Source: Streptomyces sp. cg36
GTDB lineage: Bacteria; Actinomycetota; Actinomycetes; Streptomycetales; Streptomycetaceae
Assembly (NCBI RefSeq): GCF_041080675.1
Contig: NZ_CP163520.1
Span: forward strand, 4,650,001 to 4,714,000
Length of the DNA stretch: 64,000 bases
Direction: 5' to 3'
Shown: piece by piece, positions 53,920 through 61,998 of the stretch
How the letters are laid out: each line of letters opens with the position of its first letter
How positions within the stretch are numbered: the first letter of the stretch is position 1
Translations under genes and position numbers: made by a program
Notes under the pieces: model-generated
What the model saw: the letters and a program-made list of their open reading frames with translations, nothing else
What the model was told of the DNA's origin: nothing
Databases searched by the model: none

Positions 53920-54406
53920 CCTGGTCCTCCTCGGAGGTGAGGTGGGGCCGCAGCGCGGCGCGCGCCCGGGAGAGATGGGTCTTCACGGTGCCGGTGGCCA
54001 GGCCGGTCTCGGCGGCCACCTGCTCGACCGTGAGATCGCAGACGTAGTGCAGGACGGCGACGCGCCGCTGGCGTTCGGAGAGCAGGCGCAGCGCGTCGAC
54101 CAGGGCCACCGAGGAGGCGTCGGGGCCGTGCGCGGCCCCGGGGCGTCCGCCGTCGTGCAGCCGCCACGCCTCGCCGGCCCGCCGGCGCCTGCGCCACCGG
54201 CTCACCGCGAGCCGCCAGGCGACGGTGCGGATCCACGCCTCGGGCCCGGCGTCCCGGCGCAGCCTGGCGCGGCGGCCCCAGGCGCGCACGAACGCCTCCT
54301 GGACGACGTCCTGCGCCTCGTGGAGGTCGCCGGTCATCAGATAGACCTGCCCGACCAGATCCTTGACCGAGTGAGCGTAGAACTCCTCGAACTCGTCGTC
54401 GGTCAA
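53912..54406 (-). CDS. ECF-family RNA polymerase sigma factor (SigE-like)
   Basis: The 164-residue protein has sigma region 2 at about 5-75 (GDLHEAQDVVQEAFVRAWGRR, EAWIRTVAWRLAVSRWRRRRR) and region 4 at about 105-155 (LRLLSERQRRVAVLHYVCDLTVEQVAAETGLATGTVKTHLSRARAALR), with no extra domain. It starts with TTG at 54406 after GGGAG. It probably controls its own operon, which includes a single-pass membrane protein and a DUF2079 protein. A perfect inverted repeat lies 22 bases upstream of the start. Confidence 0.92.
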   Translation of the reverse strand: MTDDEFEEFYAHSVKDLVGQVYLMTGDLHEAQDVVQEAFVRAWGRRARLRRDAGPEAWIRTVAWRLAVSRWRRRRRAGEAWRLHDGGRPGAAHGPDASSVALVDALRLLSERQRRVAVLHYVCDLTVEQVAAETGLATGTVKTHLSRARAALRPHLTSEEDQGV

Positions 54407-54427
54407 GGCGGCTCCCGTCGGATGGAC

Positions 54428-54449
54428 AGACCTGTCGGCGGACAGGTCT
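54428..54449 (-). promoter_or_regulatory. Perfect 9-bp inverted repeat in the leader of the ECF sigma gene
   Basis: AGACCTGTC-GGCG-GACAGGTCT lies 22-43 bases upstream of the TTG start. It can be an operator or an RNA hairpin near the ribosome-binding site. CGTATACC just upstream on the minus strand could be a -10. Confidence 0.5.
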
Positions 54450-54561
54450 CACGGGGTATACGCCTTGCGACAGCAGTTCGGTTTACAGGGCGGCGCGATT
54501 ATTTTTCCCGTCGGGCGAGGTCAGCGCCCCGGCGCCGGACCGGAGCCCGGCCCGGCGGTGC

Positions 54562-55725
54562 TCACAGCCGCTCCAGCCCCCGCTTGAGCCGCTTGCCCAG
54601 GGGCCGCTCCACGTACCGGTGGACCAGCCAGGCGACCGCCAGCATCAGCGCGATCACCCCGCACACCAGCGGCACCGGCCGCACGTGCGGGGAGAGCGCG
54701 CCGATGATCTCCCAGCCGATGTACTCGTGGAGCAGATAGAGCGGATACGTCAGCGCGCCCGCGTAGGGCAGCCAGCGCCACTTGATCCACGACAGCCTGC
54801 CGGTGGCGACCAGCGCCATCACCCCGAAGCAGAGCGCCATGATCAGGGGCACCGGCCAGGACGGCATCGGGTGCGCGAGGCGCTCCTGGGAGTGCGCCCA
54901 GGTGCGGTGGGTGGGGGGCAGCGAGGCGGCCAGGCAGAACAGGACCAGCCCGCTGAGCATCAGGTTCGCCCGGAAGCGGTACATCAGGTAGAAGGCGACG
55001 CCCGCGATGAAGCACCAGCTGTTGTCGGGCATCACCAGCATCCGCAGGGTGCTGTCGTCGGACTGGTAGACCAGGGCGCTGGCGATCGCCCAGGCGCAGC
55101 AGAAGAAGAGGACGCGGCGGTAGGTCAGCCCGCGCCAGGCGACGACTGCGAACAGCAAATAGAAGCGGAGCTCGGCGAAGAGCGTCCAGTAGACGCTGTC
55201 CGCGCTGCTGACGCCGAGCGGCTCCTGGAACATCGTGAGATTGGTGACGACGTCGGAGAACGGCAGTGGCTTGAGCCCGCCGGGGATCGCCGCCACCACC
55301 AGCGTGGTCGCGATCACCGCGAACCAGTACGCCGGATACAGCCGCACCACGCGCGAGACGAAGAACGACTGCAAAGGTTTGCCCCAGCTGCTCATGCAGA
55401 TGACGAATCCGCTGATGAGGAAGAACAGCTGCACCCCGAGCCAGCCGTAGGCGGCGACGGGGTAGGTGAGCGGGAACCTGGCCCGGGAGTCGGTTTCCGG
55501 CCATCGCCCGGTCAGGGCCATGTAGTGGAACATCACCACGGTGAGGGCGGCCAGCAGGCGCAGCCCGTCGAGTGCGTAGATGCGGCTCGGGCGGCTCGGC
55601 CCCTCGGTCGCGGCACCGGTCCGCTGCGGTGTGCCGGGGCCGGGGAGCGCCGGCTCGGGCTGAAGGAGCGCTGTCCGCGCCTGGTCGGGCATGTCGAGCG
55701 GGTTCCCCTCGGGCACTGATTTCAT
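54562..55725 (-). CDS. Acyltransferase 3 (OafA/YrhL-type) membrane protein
   Basis: The 387-residue protein has a Pro-rich cytoplasmic N-terminus and ten or so membrane segments. Its IYALDGLRLLAALTVVMFHY near residues 49-68 contains the catalytic-region His of acyltransferase-3 proteins. Other matches are GVQLFFLISGFVI near 95-107, a conserved R-x-x-R-L-Y-P-A-Y-W near 128, and a C-terminal YPLYLLHEYIGW near 330. Such enzymes O-acetylate or acylate exported glycans, lipids or antibiotics. Substrate unknown. The ATG at 55725 is used. It is divergent from mfd. Confidence 0.92.
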   Translation of the reverse strand: MKSVPEGNPLDMPDQARTALLQPEPALPGPGTPQRTGAATEGPSRPSRIYALDGLRLLAALTVVMFHYMALTGRWPETDSRARFPLTYPVAAYGWLGVQLFFLISGFVICMSSWGKPLQSFFVSRVVRLYPAYWFAVIATTLVVAAIPGGLKPLPFSDVVTNLTMFQEPLGVSSADSVYWTLFAELRFYLLFAVVAWRGLTYRRVLFFCCAWAIASALVYQSDDSTLRMLVMPDNSWCFIAGVAFYLMYRFRANLMLSGLVLFCLAASLPPTHRTWAHSQERLAHPMPSWPVPLIMALCFGVMALVATGRLSWIKWRWLPYAGALTYPLYLLHEYIGWEIIGALSPHVRPVPLVCGVIALMLAVAWLVHRYVERPLGKRLKRGLERL

Positions 55726-55800
55726 GGCGTGTGGTCACCGGACGCCGGTGTCGAGGCGTTTCGGCACGTCCGCCGGAGCCTATGGCGTTCCACAAGATTT

Positions 55801-55896
55801 GCAAAGGCTCACCCTTTGCTCAGGTGCACCGCCGATGGGGTGATCCGCCCCACTCCGGGCGCCGCAGGCGTGCGGCGCGCGGGTGTCACACCCGCG
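55801..55896. promoter_or_regulatory. Two inverted repeats upstream of mfd
   Basis: GCAAAGG-CTCAC-CCTTTGC (55801-55819) and CGCGGGTG-TCA-CACCCGCG (55878-55896) lie in the 248-base divergent region between the acyltransferase and mfd genes. Both are perfect and operator-sized. Confidence 0.4.
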
Positions 55897-55973
55897 TCGT
55901 ACGCTGGGATCCCCCGGCCCGTTCGACGTGTCGGGCGGTTCGCGTTGCCCTCTCTGTGGGATGGAAGCCCTTC

Positions 55974-58900
55974 ATGAGCCTGCACGGCCTGCTGGACGCG
56001 GTGGTACGAGACCCGGCGCTCGCGGAAGCGGTGAAGGCCGCGGCCGACGGCCACCGGACGCACGTGGACCTCGTCGGCCCGCCCGCCGCGCGCCCCTTCG
56101 CGGTGGCCGCGCTGGCCCGCGAGACCGGCCGCCCGGTGCTGGCGGTCACCGCGACCGGGCGCGAGGCCGAGGACCTGGCGGCGGCCCTGCGCTCCCTGCT
56201 GCCGCCGGACGAGGTGGCGGAGTATCCGTCCTGGGAGACGCTGCCGCACGAGCGCCTCTCGCCCCGCAGCGACACCGTGGGCCGTCGGCTCGCGGTGCTG
56301 CGGCGCCTGGCGCACCCGCGGGCGGACGACCCGGCGGCGGGCCCGGTCAAGGTCGTGGTGGCGCCGATCCGCTCGGTGCTGCAGCCCCAGGTGAAGGGGC
56401 TGGGCGAGCTGGAGCCGGTGGCGCTGCGCAGCGGGCAGACGGCGGATCTGAACGAGATCGTGGCGGGCCTCGCGGCTGCCGCGTACGCACGGGTGGAGCT
56501 GGTCGAGAAGCGCGGCGAGTTCGCGGTGCGCGGCGGCATCCTGGACGTCTTCCCGCCGACCGAGGAGCATCCGCTCCGGGTCGAGTTCTGGGGCGACGAC
56601 GTCGAGGAGATCCGTTACTTCAAGATCGCCGACCAGCGGTCGCTGGAGGTCGCCGAGCACGGTCTGTGGGCGCCGCCCTGCCGTGAGCTGCTGCTCACCG
56701 ACGACGTGCGCACCAGGGCCGCCGCGCTCGCCGAGGCCCACCCGGAGCTGGGCGAGCTGCTCAACAAGATCGCCGAGGGCATCGCCGTCGAGGGCATGGA
56801 GTCGCTGGCGCCCGTCCTGGTCGACGAGATGGAGCTGCTGCTCGACGTGCTGCCCGCCGGGTCCATGGCCGTGGTGTGCGACCCGGAGCGGGTGCGCACC
56901 CGGGCCACCGACCTGGTGGCGACCAGCCAGGAGTTCCTCCAGGCGTCCTGGGCCGCCACGGCCGGCGGCGGCGAGGCGCCCATCGACGTCGGCGCCGCCT
57001 CGCTGTGGGGCATCGCGGACGTGCGGGAGCGGGCCCGCGAGCTCGGCATGATGTGGTGGTCGGTCTCGCCGTTCGCGGCCGACGAGGCCGGTACGGACGA
57101 CGAGACCCTCAAGCTCGGCATGCACGCGCCCGAGACCTACCGGGGCGACACCCAGCGGGCGCTCGCCGACACCAAGCAGTGGATCGCCGACGGCTGGCGC
57201 GCGGTGTACGTGACGGAGGGCCACGGCCCGGCCTCGCGCACCGTGGAGGTCCTCGGCGGCGAGGGCATCGCCGCCCGGCTCGACGCCGATCTGGCCGAAA
57301 TCAGTCCCTCGGTGGTCCATGTCTCCTGCGGCGCGATCGACCAGGGCTTCGTGGACCCGGGGCTGCGGCTCGCGGTGCTCACCGAGACCGATCTGACCGG
57401 GCAGCGCACCGCCAGCAAGGACATGGGCCGGATGCCGGCCCGGCGCCGCAAGACCATCGACCCGCTGACCCTCCAGGCGGGCGACTACATCGTGCACGAA
57501 CAGCACGGCGTGGGCCGCTACATCGAGATGGTCCAGCGCACGGTGCAGGGCGCCACCCGCGAGTACCTGCTGGTGGAGTACGCACCGGCCAAGCGCGGCC
57601 AGCCCGGCGACCGGCTCTACATCCCCACCGACCAGCTGGAGCAGGTCACCAAGTACGTGGGCGGCGAGGCCCCGACGCTGCACCGGCTGGGCGGCGCCGA
57701 CTGGACCAAGACCAAGCAGAAGGCCAAGAAGGCGGTCAAGGAGATCGCCGCCGACCTGATCAAGCTGTACTCGGCGCGGATGGCCGCCCCCGGCCACGCC
57801 TTCGGCCCGGACACCCCCTGGCAGCGCGAACTGGAGGACGCCTTCCCGTACGCGGAGACGCCCGACCAGCTCTCCACCATCGCCGAGGTCAAGGAGGACA
57901 TGGAGAAGACGGTCCCCATGGACCGGCTGATCTGCGGCGATGTGGGGTACGGCAAGACCGAGATCGCGGTCCGCGCCGCCTTCAAGGCGGTCCAGGACGG
58001 CAAGCAGGTCGCGGTCCTGGTGCCCACCACGCTCCTGGTCCAGCAGCACTACGGCACCTTCACCGAGCGCTACGGCCAGTTCCCGGTGAGCGTGAAGGCG
58101 CTGAGCCGCTTCCAGACCGACACCGAGGCGAAGGCGACGCTCGAAGGGCTCAAGGACGGCGCCGTCGACATCGTCATCGGCACCCACCGGCTGTTCTCCT
58201 CCGAGACCAAGTTCAAGGACCTCGGCCTGGTCATCGTGGACGAGGAGCAGCGGTTCGGCGTCGAGCACAAGGAGCAGCTGAAGAAGCTGCGGGCCAACGT
58301 GGACGTGCTGACCATGTCCGCCACCCCCATCCCCCGGACGCTGGAGATGGCGGTCACCGGCATCCGCGAGATGTCGACGATCACCACCCCGCCGGAGGAG
58401 CGCCACCCGGTGCTCACCTTCGTCGGGCCGTACGAGGAGAAGCAGATCGGCGCCGCGATCCGGCGCGAACTGCTGCGCGAGGGCCAGGTCTTCTACATCC
58501 ACAACCGGGTCGAGTCCATCGACCGGGCGGCGGCGCGGCTGCGCGAGATCGTCCCCGAGGCGCGCATCCAGACCGCGCACGGGCAGATGGGCGAGTCCCA
58601 GCTGGAGCAGGTCGTCGTGGACTTCTGGGAGAAGAAGTTCGACGTGCTGGTCTCCACCACGATCGTCGAGTCCGGCATCGACATCTCCAACGCCAACACC
58701 CTGATCGTCGAGCGCGGCGACAACTTCGGCCTCTCCCAGCTCCACCAGCTGCGCGGCCGGGTCGGCCGGGGCCGCGAGCGCGGCTACGCGTACTTCCTGT
58801 ACCCGCCGGAGAAGCCGCTCACCGAGACCGCCCACGAGCGCCTCGCCACCATCGCCCAGCACACCGAGATGGGCGCGGGCATGTACGTGGCGATGAAGGA

Positions 58901-59507
58901 CCTGGAGATCCGGGGCGCGGGCAATCTGCTCGGCGGCGAGCAGTCCGGCCACATCGCGGGCGTCGGCTTCGACCTCTACGTACGGATGGTGGGCGAGGCG
59001 GTCGCCGACTACCGGGCCCAGATGGAGGGCGGCGGCGAGGAGGAGGCGCCGCTGGAGGTCAAGATCGAGCTCCCGGTCGACGCGCACGTCCCGCACGACT
59101 ACGCGCCGGGCGAGCGGCTGCGCCTCCAGGCGTACCGGGCGATCGCCTCGGCGAGCTCCGAGGAGGACATCAAGGCGGTCCGCGAGGAGCTCACCGACCG
59201 CTACGGCAAGCTGCCCGAGCCGGTGGAGAACCTGCTGCTGGTGGCCGGGCTGCGGATGCTGGCGCGGGCCTGCGGGGTCGGCGAGATCGTCCTCCAGGGC
59301 TCCAACATCCGGTTCGCCCCCGTCGAGCTGCGCGAGTCGCAGGAGCTGCGGCTGAAGCGGCTGTATCCGCGGACGGTCATCAAGGCGCCGACCCGCCAGA
59401 TCCTGGTGCCGCGCCCCACGGCGGGCAAGATCGGCGGCAAGCCGGTGGTGGGCCGCGAACTGCTCGGCTGGACCGGCGAGTTCCTCGCCACGATCCTGGG
59501 CTCCTGA
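55974..59507 (+). CDS. mfd: Transcription-repair coupling factor Mfd
   Basis: The 1177-residue protein has a UvrB-like N-terminal module (VTATGREAEDLAAAL near residue 55; FPPTEEHPLRVEFWGDDVEEIR near 190) and a CarD-like RNA polymerase-interaction domain near 495-600 (GDYIVHEQHGVGRYIEMV). A RecG-like translocase near 640-990 has Walker A GDVGYGKTE, the DEEQ box in VDEEQRFGVEHKEQL, SATPIPRTLEMA and QLHQLRGRVGRG. A C-terminal TRCF domain completes it. It displaces stalled RNA polymerase at DNA lesions and recruits UvrA. The ATG at 55974 is preceded by TGGGATGGAAG. The last codons are duplicated just downstream. Confidence 0.96.
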   Translation: MSLHGLLDAVVRDPALAEAVKAAADGHRTHVDLVGPPAARPFAVAALARETGRPVLAVTATGREAEDLAAALRSLLPPDEVAEYPSWETLPHERLSPRSDTVGRRLAVLRRLAHPRADDPAAGPVKVVVAPIRSVLQPQVKGLGELEPVALRSGQTADLNEIVAGLAAAAYARVELVEKRGEFAVRGGILDVFPPTEEHPLRVEFWGDDVEEIRYFKIADQRSLEVAEHGLWAPPCRELLLTDDVRTRAAALAEAHPELGELLNKIAEGIAVEGMESLAPVLVDEMELLLDVLPAGSMAVVCDPERVRTRATDLVATSQEFLQASWAATAGGGEAPIDVGAASLWGIADVRERARELGMMWWSVSPFAADEAGTDDETLKLGMHAPETYRGDTQRALADTKQWIADGWRAVYVTEGHGPASRTVEVLGGEGIAARLDADLAEISPSVVHVSCGAIDQGFVDPGLRLAVLTETDLTGQRTASKDMGRMPARRRKTIDPLTLQAGDYIVHEQHGVGRYIEMVQRTVQGATREYLLVEYAPAKRGQPGDRLYIPTDQLEQVTKYVGGEAPTLHRLGGADWTKTKQKAKKAVKEIAADLIKLYSARMAAPGHAFGPDTPWQRELEDAFPYAETPDQLSTIAEVKEDMEKTVPMDRLICGDVGYGKTEIAVRAAFKAVQDGKQVAVLVPTTLLVQQHYGTFTERYGQFPVSVKALSRFQTDTEAKATLEGLKDGAVDIVIGTHRLFSSETKFKDLGLVIVDEEQRFGVEHKEQLKKLRANVDVLTMSATPIPRTLEMAVTGIREMSTITTPPEERHPVLTFVGPYEEKQIGAAIRRELLREGQVFYIHNRVESIDRAAARLREIVPEARIQTAHGQMGESQLEQVVVDFWEKKFDVLVSTTIVESGIDISNANTLIVERGDNFGLSQLHQLRGRVGRGRERGYAYFLYPPEKPLTETAHERLATIAQHTEMGAGMYVAMKDLEIRGAGNLLGGEQSGHIAGVGFDLYVRMVGEAVADYRAQMEGGGEEEAPLEVKIELPVDAHVPHDYAPGERLRLQAYRAIASASSEEDIKAVREELTDRYGKLPEPVENLLLVAGLRMLARACGVGEIVLQGSNIRFAPVELRESQELRLKRLYPRTVIKAPTRQILVPRPTAGKIGGKPVVGRELLGWTGEFLATILGS

Positions 59508-59639
59508 CCGCCGCGATCCTGGGCTCCTGACCCGGAGCCCCCGGGCCCGCGGGGGTGGCGCGGGCGCCAAGTGCCGGCCGGTCGGGTACGCCGGGGTCCC
59601 CCCGGGGCCCGCCAGGCGCCGGCCGGTCGGGTACGCCGG
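59491..59639. repeat. Duplicated mfd 3' end and 22-bp direct repeats
   Basis: CGATCCTGGGCTCCTGACC occurs at 59491-59509 (end of mfd) and again at 59514-59532, offset 23. GCCGGCCGGTCGGGTACGCC begins at 59573 and 59618 (22 identical bases, period 45). The rest of the 214-base gap holds no gene. Confidence 0.85.
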
Positions 59640-59721
59640 AGCTCCCGGGCCCGCCCGGGGTGGGCGGGTGCGCGGCGCCCCGGTGCCGCGCACCCGCCCC
59701 GACCCCGCCGGGCAGCTCGTG

Positions 59722-60114
59722 TCAGGCCGGGGGCGGCGGGCCGTCCGCCCGATCCGGCGCGGCCGACTGCACCGCCCGGCCCTCCGGGTCCGTATCGCCC
59801 GCCGCGTCCGCCGGAGCCTCCCGGCCCGCCGGGTCCGCCCCGGCCGCCGGGTCCGCCTCGGCCGCCGGGGCCGACCCTTCCTCCGGGGCCGCCCGGTCCG
59901 TCCGCTCCTCCCCGTCCGCCGACGGCTCGGTGTCCGGGTGGCGGGTGCCCAGGCCCAGGGCGTCCTCCACCTTCTGCTGGACCTGGTCCACCTGCGCCGT
60001 GAACCGGTCGCCGGTCTTCTCGTTGACCGCCGCCTCGGCGGCGTCGGACAGGTCCCTGGCCTTGTCCTTCACGGTCTCCTGCGCCTGGTCCTTGAAGCGG
60101 TCGAACATCCCCAT
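59722..60114 (-). CDS. MT0933-like antitoxin-family protein with acidic tail
   Basis: The 130-residue protein begins MGMFDRFKDQAQETVKDKARD, with V-N-E-K-T-G-D-R-F near residue 34 and VDQVQQKVEDALGL near 44, the features of the actinobacterial MT0933-type antitoxin family. Residues 57-130 are a low-complexity Ala/Glu/Asp/Pro tail. A very strong GGAGGAGGAGA site precedes the ATG at 60114. No toxin gene adjoins; the divergent neighbour encodes a secreted HNH protein. The antitoxin label rests on the family name only. Confidence 0.75.
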   Translation of the reverse strand: MGMFDRFKDQAQETVKDKARDLSDAAEAAVNEKTGDRFTAQVDQVQQKVEDALGLGTRHPDTEPSADGEERTDRAAPEEGSAPAAEADPAAGADPAGREAPADAAGDTDPEGRAVQSAAPDRADGPPPPA

Positions 60115-60365
60115 GGGCGTCTCTCCTCCTCCGGCGGCGGGCCGGTCACGACGGTACGCGCAGCCTGCCCGCTCCCGGGTGCGGTGCGCGGGCCGGGACG
60201 GGGTGGACCGAGGCACCGGGGGGTCGCGGCCCGGCGCCGCCGTGCGCGGGCGGTCGGCCGCGCCGGGGGAATCCGCCTTCGAGCCGCTGTGTCCGCCGGG
60301 GGACGGGGTAGGAGTTCATAGGATCGCGGGGTTCCGCCAACTTCCTTGAAGGACGGGCCGTTTTG

Positions 60366-61046
60366 ATGCGTACGTACCGAATTGCCCTGCCCGCCGCGGC
60401 GCTTGCCGCCGCCCTCGCCCTCACCGGATGCTCCGACAGCAAGAAGGACACGGAGAAGGCCAAGCCCGGCGCGCCCGCCGCCAAGGGGGCCGCCCTGGCC
60501 GCCGTCGACACGCTCACCGTCAAGGGTCGCGCCGCCAAGACCGGCTACTCGCGCGACCAGTTCGGCAAGGGCTGGACCGACACGGACTCCAACGGCTGCG
60601 CCACTCGTGAGGACATCCTCAAACGGGACCTGACGGACGTGAAGCTGAGGGGCAAGTGCGACGTGACGTCCGGGACGCTCGCCCACGACGTCTACACCGG
60701 CACCACCATCAAGTTCGTACGCGGTGCCAGCAAGGTCGACATCGACCATGTGGTGGCCCTCTCGGACGCCTGGCAGAAGGGCGCCCAGCAGTGGGACAAG
60801 AACAAGCGGGTGGCCTTCGCCAACGACCCGCTGAACCTGCTGGCCGTGGACGCGAGCGCCAACCGCCGCAAGAGCGACGGGGACGCGGCGACCTGGCTGC
60901 CCACGTACGCCCAGGGCCGCTGCACCTATGTGGCCGACCAGGTGGCGGTGAAGAAGAAGTACGCGCTGTGGGTGACGGACGCGGAGCGGGACGCGATGCG
61001 CAAGGTCCTCACCGACTGCCCGGCCCAGAAGCTGCCCACGGGCTGA
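60366..61046 (+). CDS. Secreted HNH-type nuclease lipoprotein (DUF1524-like)
   Basis: The 226-residue protein has a lipoprotein signal (RTYRIALPAAALAAAL, lipobox A-L-T-G-C22). Its outer domain contains GYSRDQFGKGW near 60, CATREDIL near 79, D-I-D-H128-V-V-A-L-S-D-A-W, and NDPLNLLAVDASANRRKSD near 153-171, the His/Asn pattern of DUF1524/HNH endonucleases. Two Cys near the C-terminal part could form a disulfide. It probably cuts DNA outside the cell for nutrient recovery or defence. The ATG at 60366 is chosen; no clear binding site is seen upstream, and a TTG one codon earlier is possible. Confidence 0.87.
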   Translation: MRTYRIALPAAALAAALALTGCSDSKKDTEKAKPGAPAAKGAALAAVDTLTVKGRAAKTGYSRDQFGKGWTDTDSNGCATREDILKRDLTDVKLRGKCDVTSGTLAHDVYTGTTIKFVRGASKVDIDHVVALSDAWQKGAQQWDKNKRVAFANDPLNLLAVDASANRRKSDGDAATWLPTYAQGRCTYVADQVAVKKKYALWVTDAERDAMRKVLTDCPAQKLPTG

Positions 61047-61100
61047 GGCCCGGCCCGCGCCGGGGCAGGGGCGGCGGGGCGGGGGCGGCGGGGCGGGCCC

Positions 61101-61814
61101 TCAGCCCGTCTTCACCCAGTCCTGGCAGCCCGTGCTCTTGAAGTAGGCGTCGCCCGCGCCGATCCTGACGACGGCGGTACCGGAGACGTTGTCGTTGGCG
61201 AGGATCGCGTCGGTGCTGTGCGAGGCGTCCTTGGCGCGCTCCCAGTAGCACGCGTCGTCCTTGTTCCCGGTGGACTTGTAGGTGCCCGGCGCGATGTCCG
61301 TGCCGACCTTGAACATGCCGCCGCCGCCCTTGAGCGTGGTCCTGGGGGCGCCGGCGGCCTTCGGGCCGACGCGGTGCCAGTCCTGGCAGTCGCTGCTCTT
61401 GAAGACCTTGTCGCTCGCCGACACGGTGACGTAACTGGCGCCCGTCACGTTGTCGTTGGCGAGGATCGCGTCCGTGCTGCCCGAGGCGTCCTTGGCGCGC
61501 TCCCAGTAGCAGCCGTCCTTGTTGCCGCTGCTGACGTAGGTGCCGGGCTCGATGTCCGCGCCGACCTGGTAGCTGCCGCTGCCGTCGAGGCCCTTGGCCT
61601 CTTCCTTTTCCTTCTTCTTCGGCTCTTCCTTCTTCTGCTGCCCGCCCTGCCCGGCCGTCCCCGTCTCCCGGGTGGCCGAGGCGCTCGGGGACGTGTCGTC
61701 GGAGCCGCCGCCCGCGCCGACCGCGCCGCCGACGGCGATCACCGCGACGATCGCGCCGACGCCCGTGAGGACCTTGTGGCGGGCGAACCAGTTGCGCTGC
61801 TTCTGCTGGGACAT
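61101..61814 (-). CDS. Membrane-anchored protein with two tandem Cys-pair domains
   Basis: The 237-residue protein has an N-terminal anchor (about 15-36), a Gly/Ser/Thr linker, a Lys/Glu-rich stretch (61-74), then two near-identical domains of about 70 residues at 79-148 and 165-235. Each domain reads x-Y/F-x-V-G-x-D-I-x-P-G-T-Y, C-Y-W-E-R-A-K-D-A-S, S-T-D-A-I-L-A-N-D-N-V and C-Q-D-W, with two cysteines likely bonded (C102/C143; C189/C230). I do not recognise a function; a surface binding domain is plausible. The ATG at 61814 follows AAAGG. It is divergent from the methylase gene. Confidence 0.85.
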   Translation of the reverse strand: MSQQKQRNWFARHKVLTGVGAIVAVIAVGGAVGAGGGSDDTSPSASATRETGTAGQGGQQKKEEPKKKEKEEAKGLDGSGSYQVGADIEPGTYVSSGNKDGCYWERAKDASGSTDAILANDNVTGASYVTVSASDKVFKSSDCQDWHRVGPKAAGAPRTTLKGGGGMFKVGTDIAPGTYKSTGNKDDACYWERAKDASHSTDAILANDNVSGTAVVRIGAGDAYFKSTGCQDWVKTG

Positions 61815-61887
61815 GGCGGTGCCTTTCGTGACGGCGGGGGTGGTGAACCGGACCTCGTGTTCCGATGGGTCAATCACAACAGAAGCT

Positions 61888-61929
61888 GTGAACCGAGTCA
61901 ACCGTGTTCACATGTTCATGGTTGTTCAC
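61888..61929. promoter_or_regulatory. Cluster of GTTCAC half-sites between two divergent genes
   Basis: GTGAAC (61888-61893), TGTTCAC (61905-61911), TGTTCAT (61913-61919) and TGTTCAC (61923-61929) occur in the 184 bases between the tandem-domain gene and the methylase-like gene. GTGAAC and the first GTTCAC form an inverted repeat. A further perfect GTTCACA-N7-TGTGAAC lies inside the methylase gene at 62374-62394. Confidence 0.5.
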
Positions 61930-61998
61930 GCTCGTGTATGGAGTGCTCACTGCCCGCTCGCTATGCTGAGGAGATCGCAGACGAGGGGAGTCGGGTCC

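Noticed and set aside
55809..59693. 1294-codon minus-strand frame opposite mfd
   Set aside because: High-GC shadow of mfd; no recognisable motifs and no ribosome-binding site.
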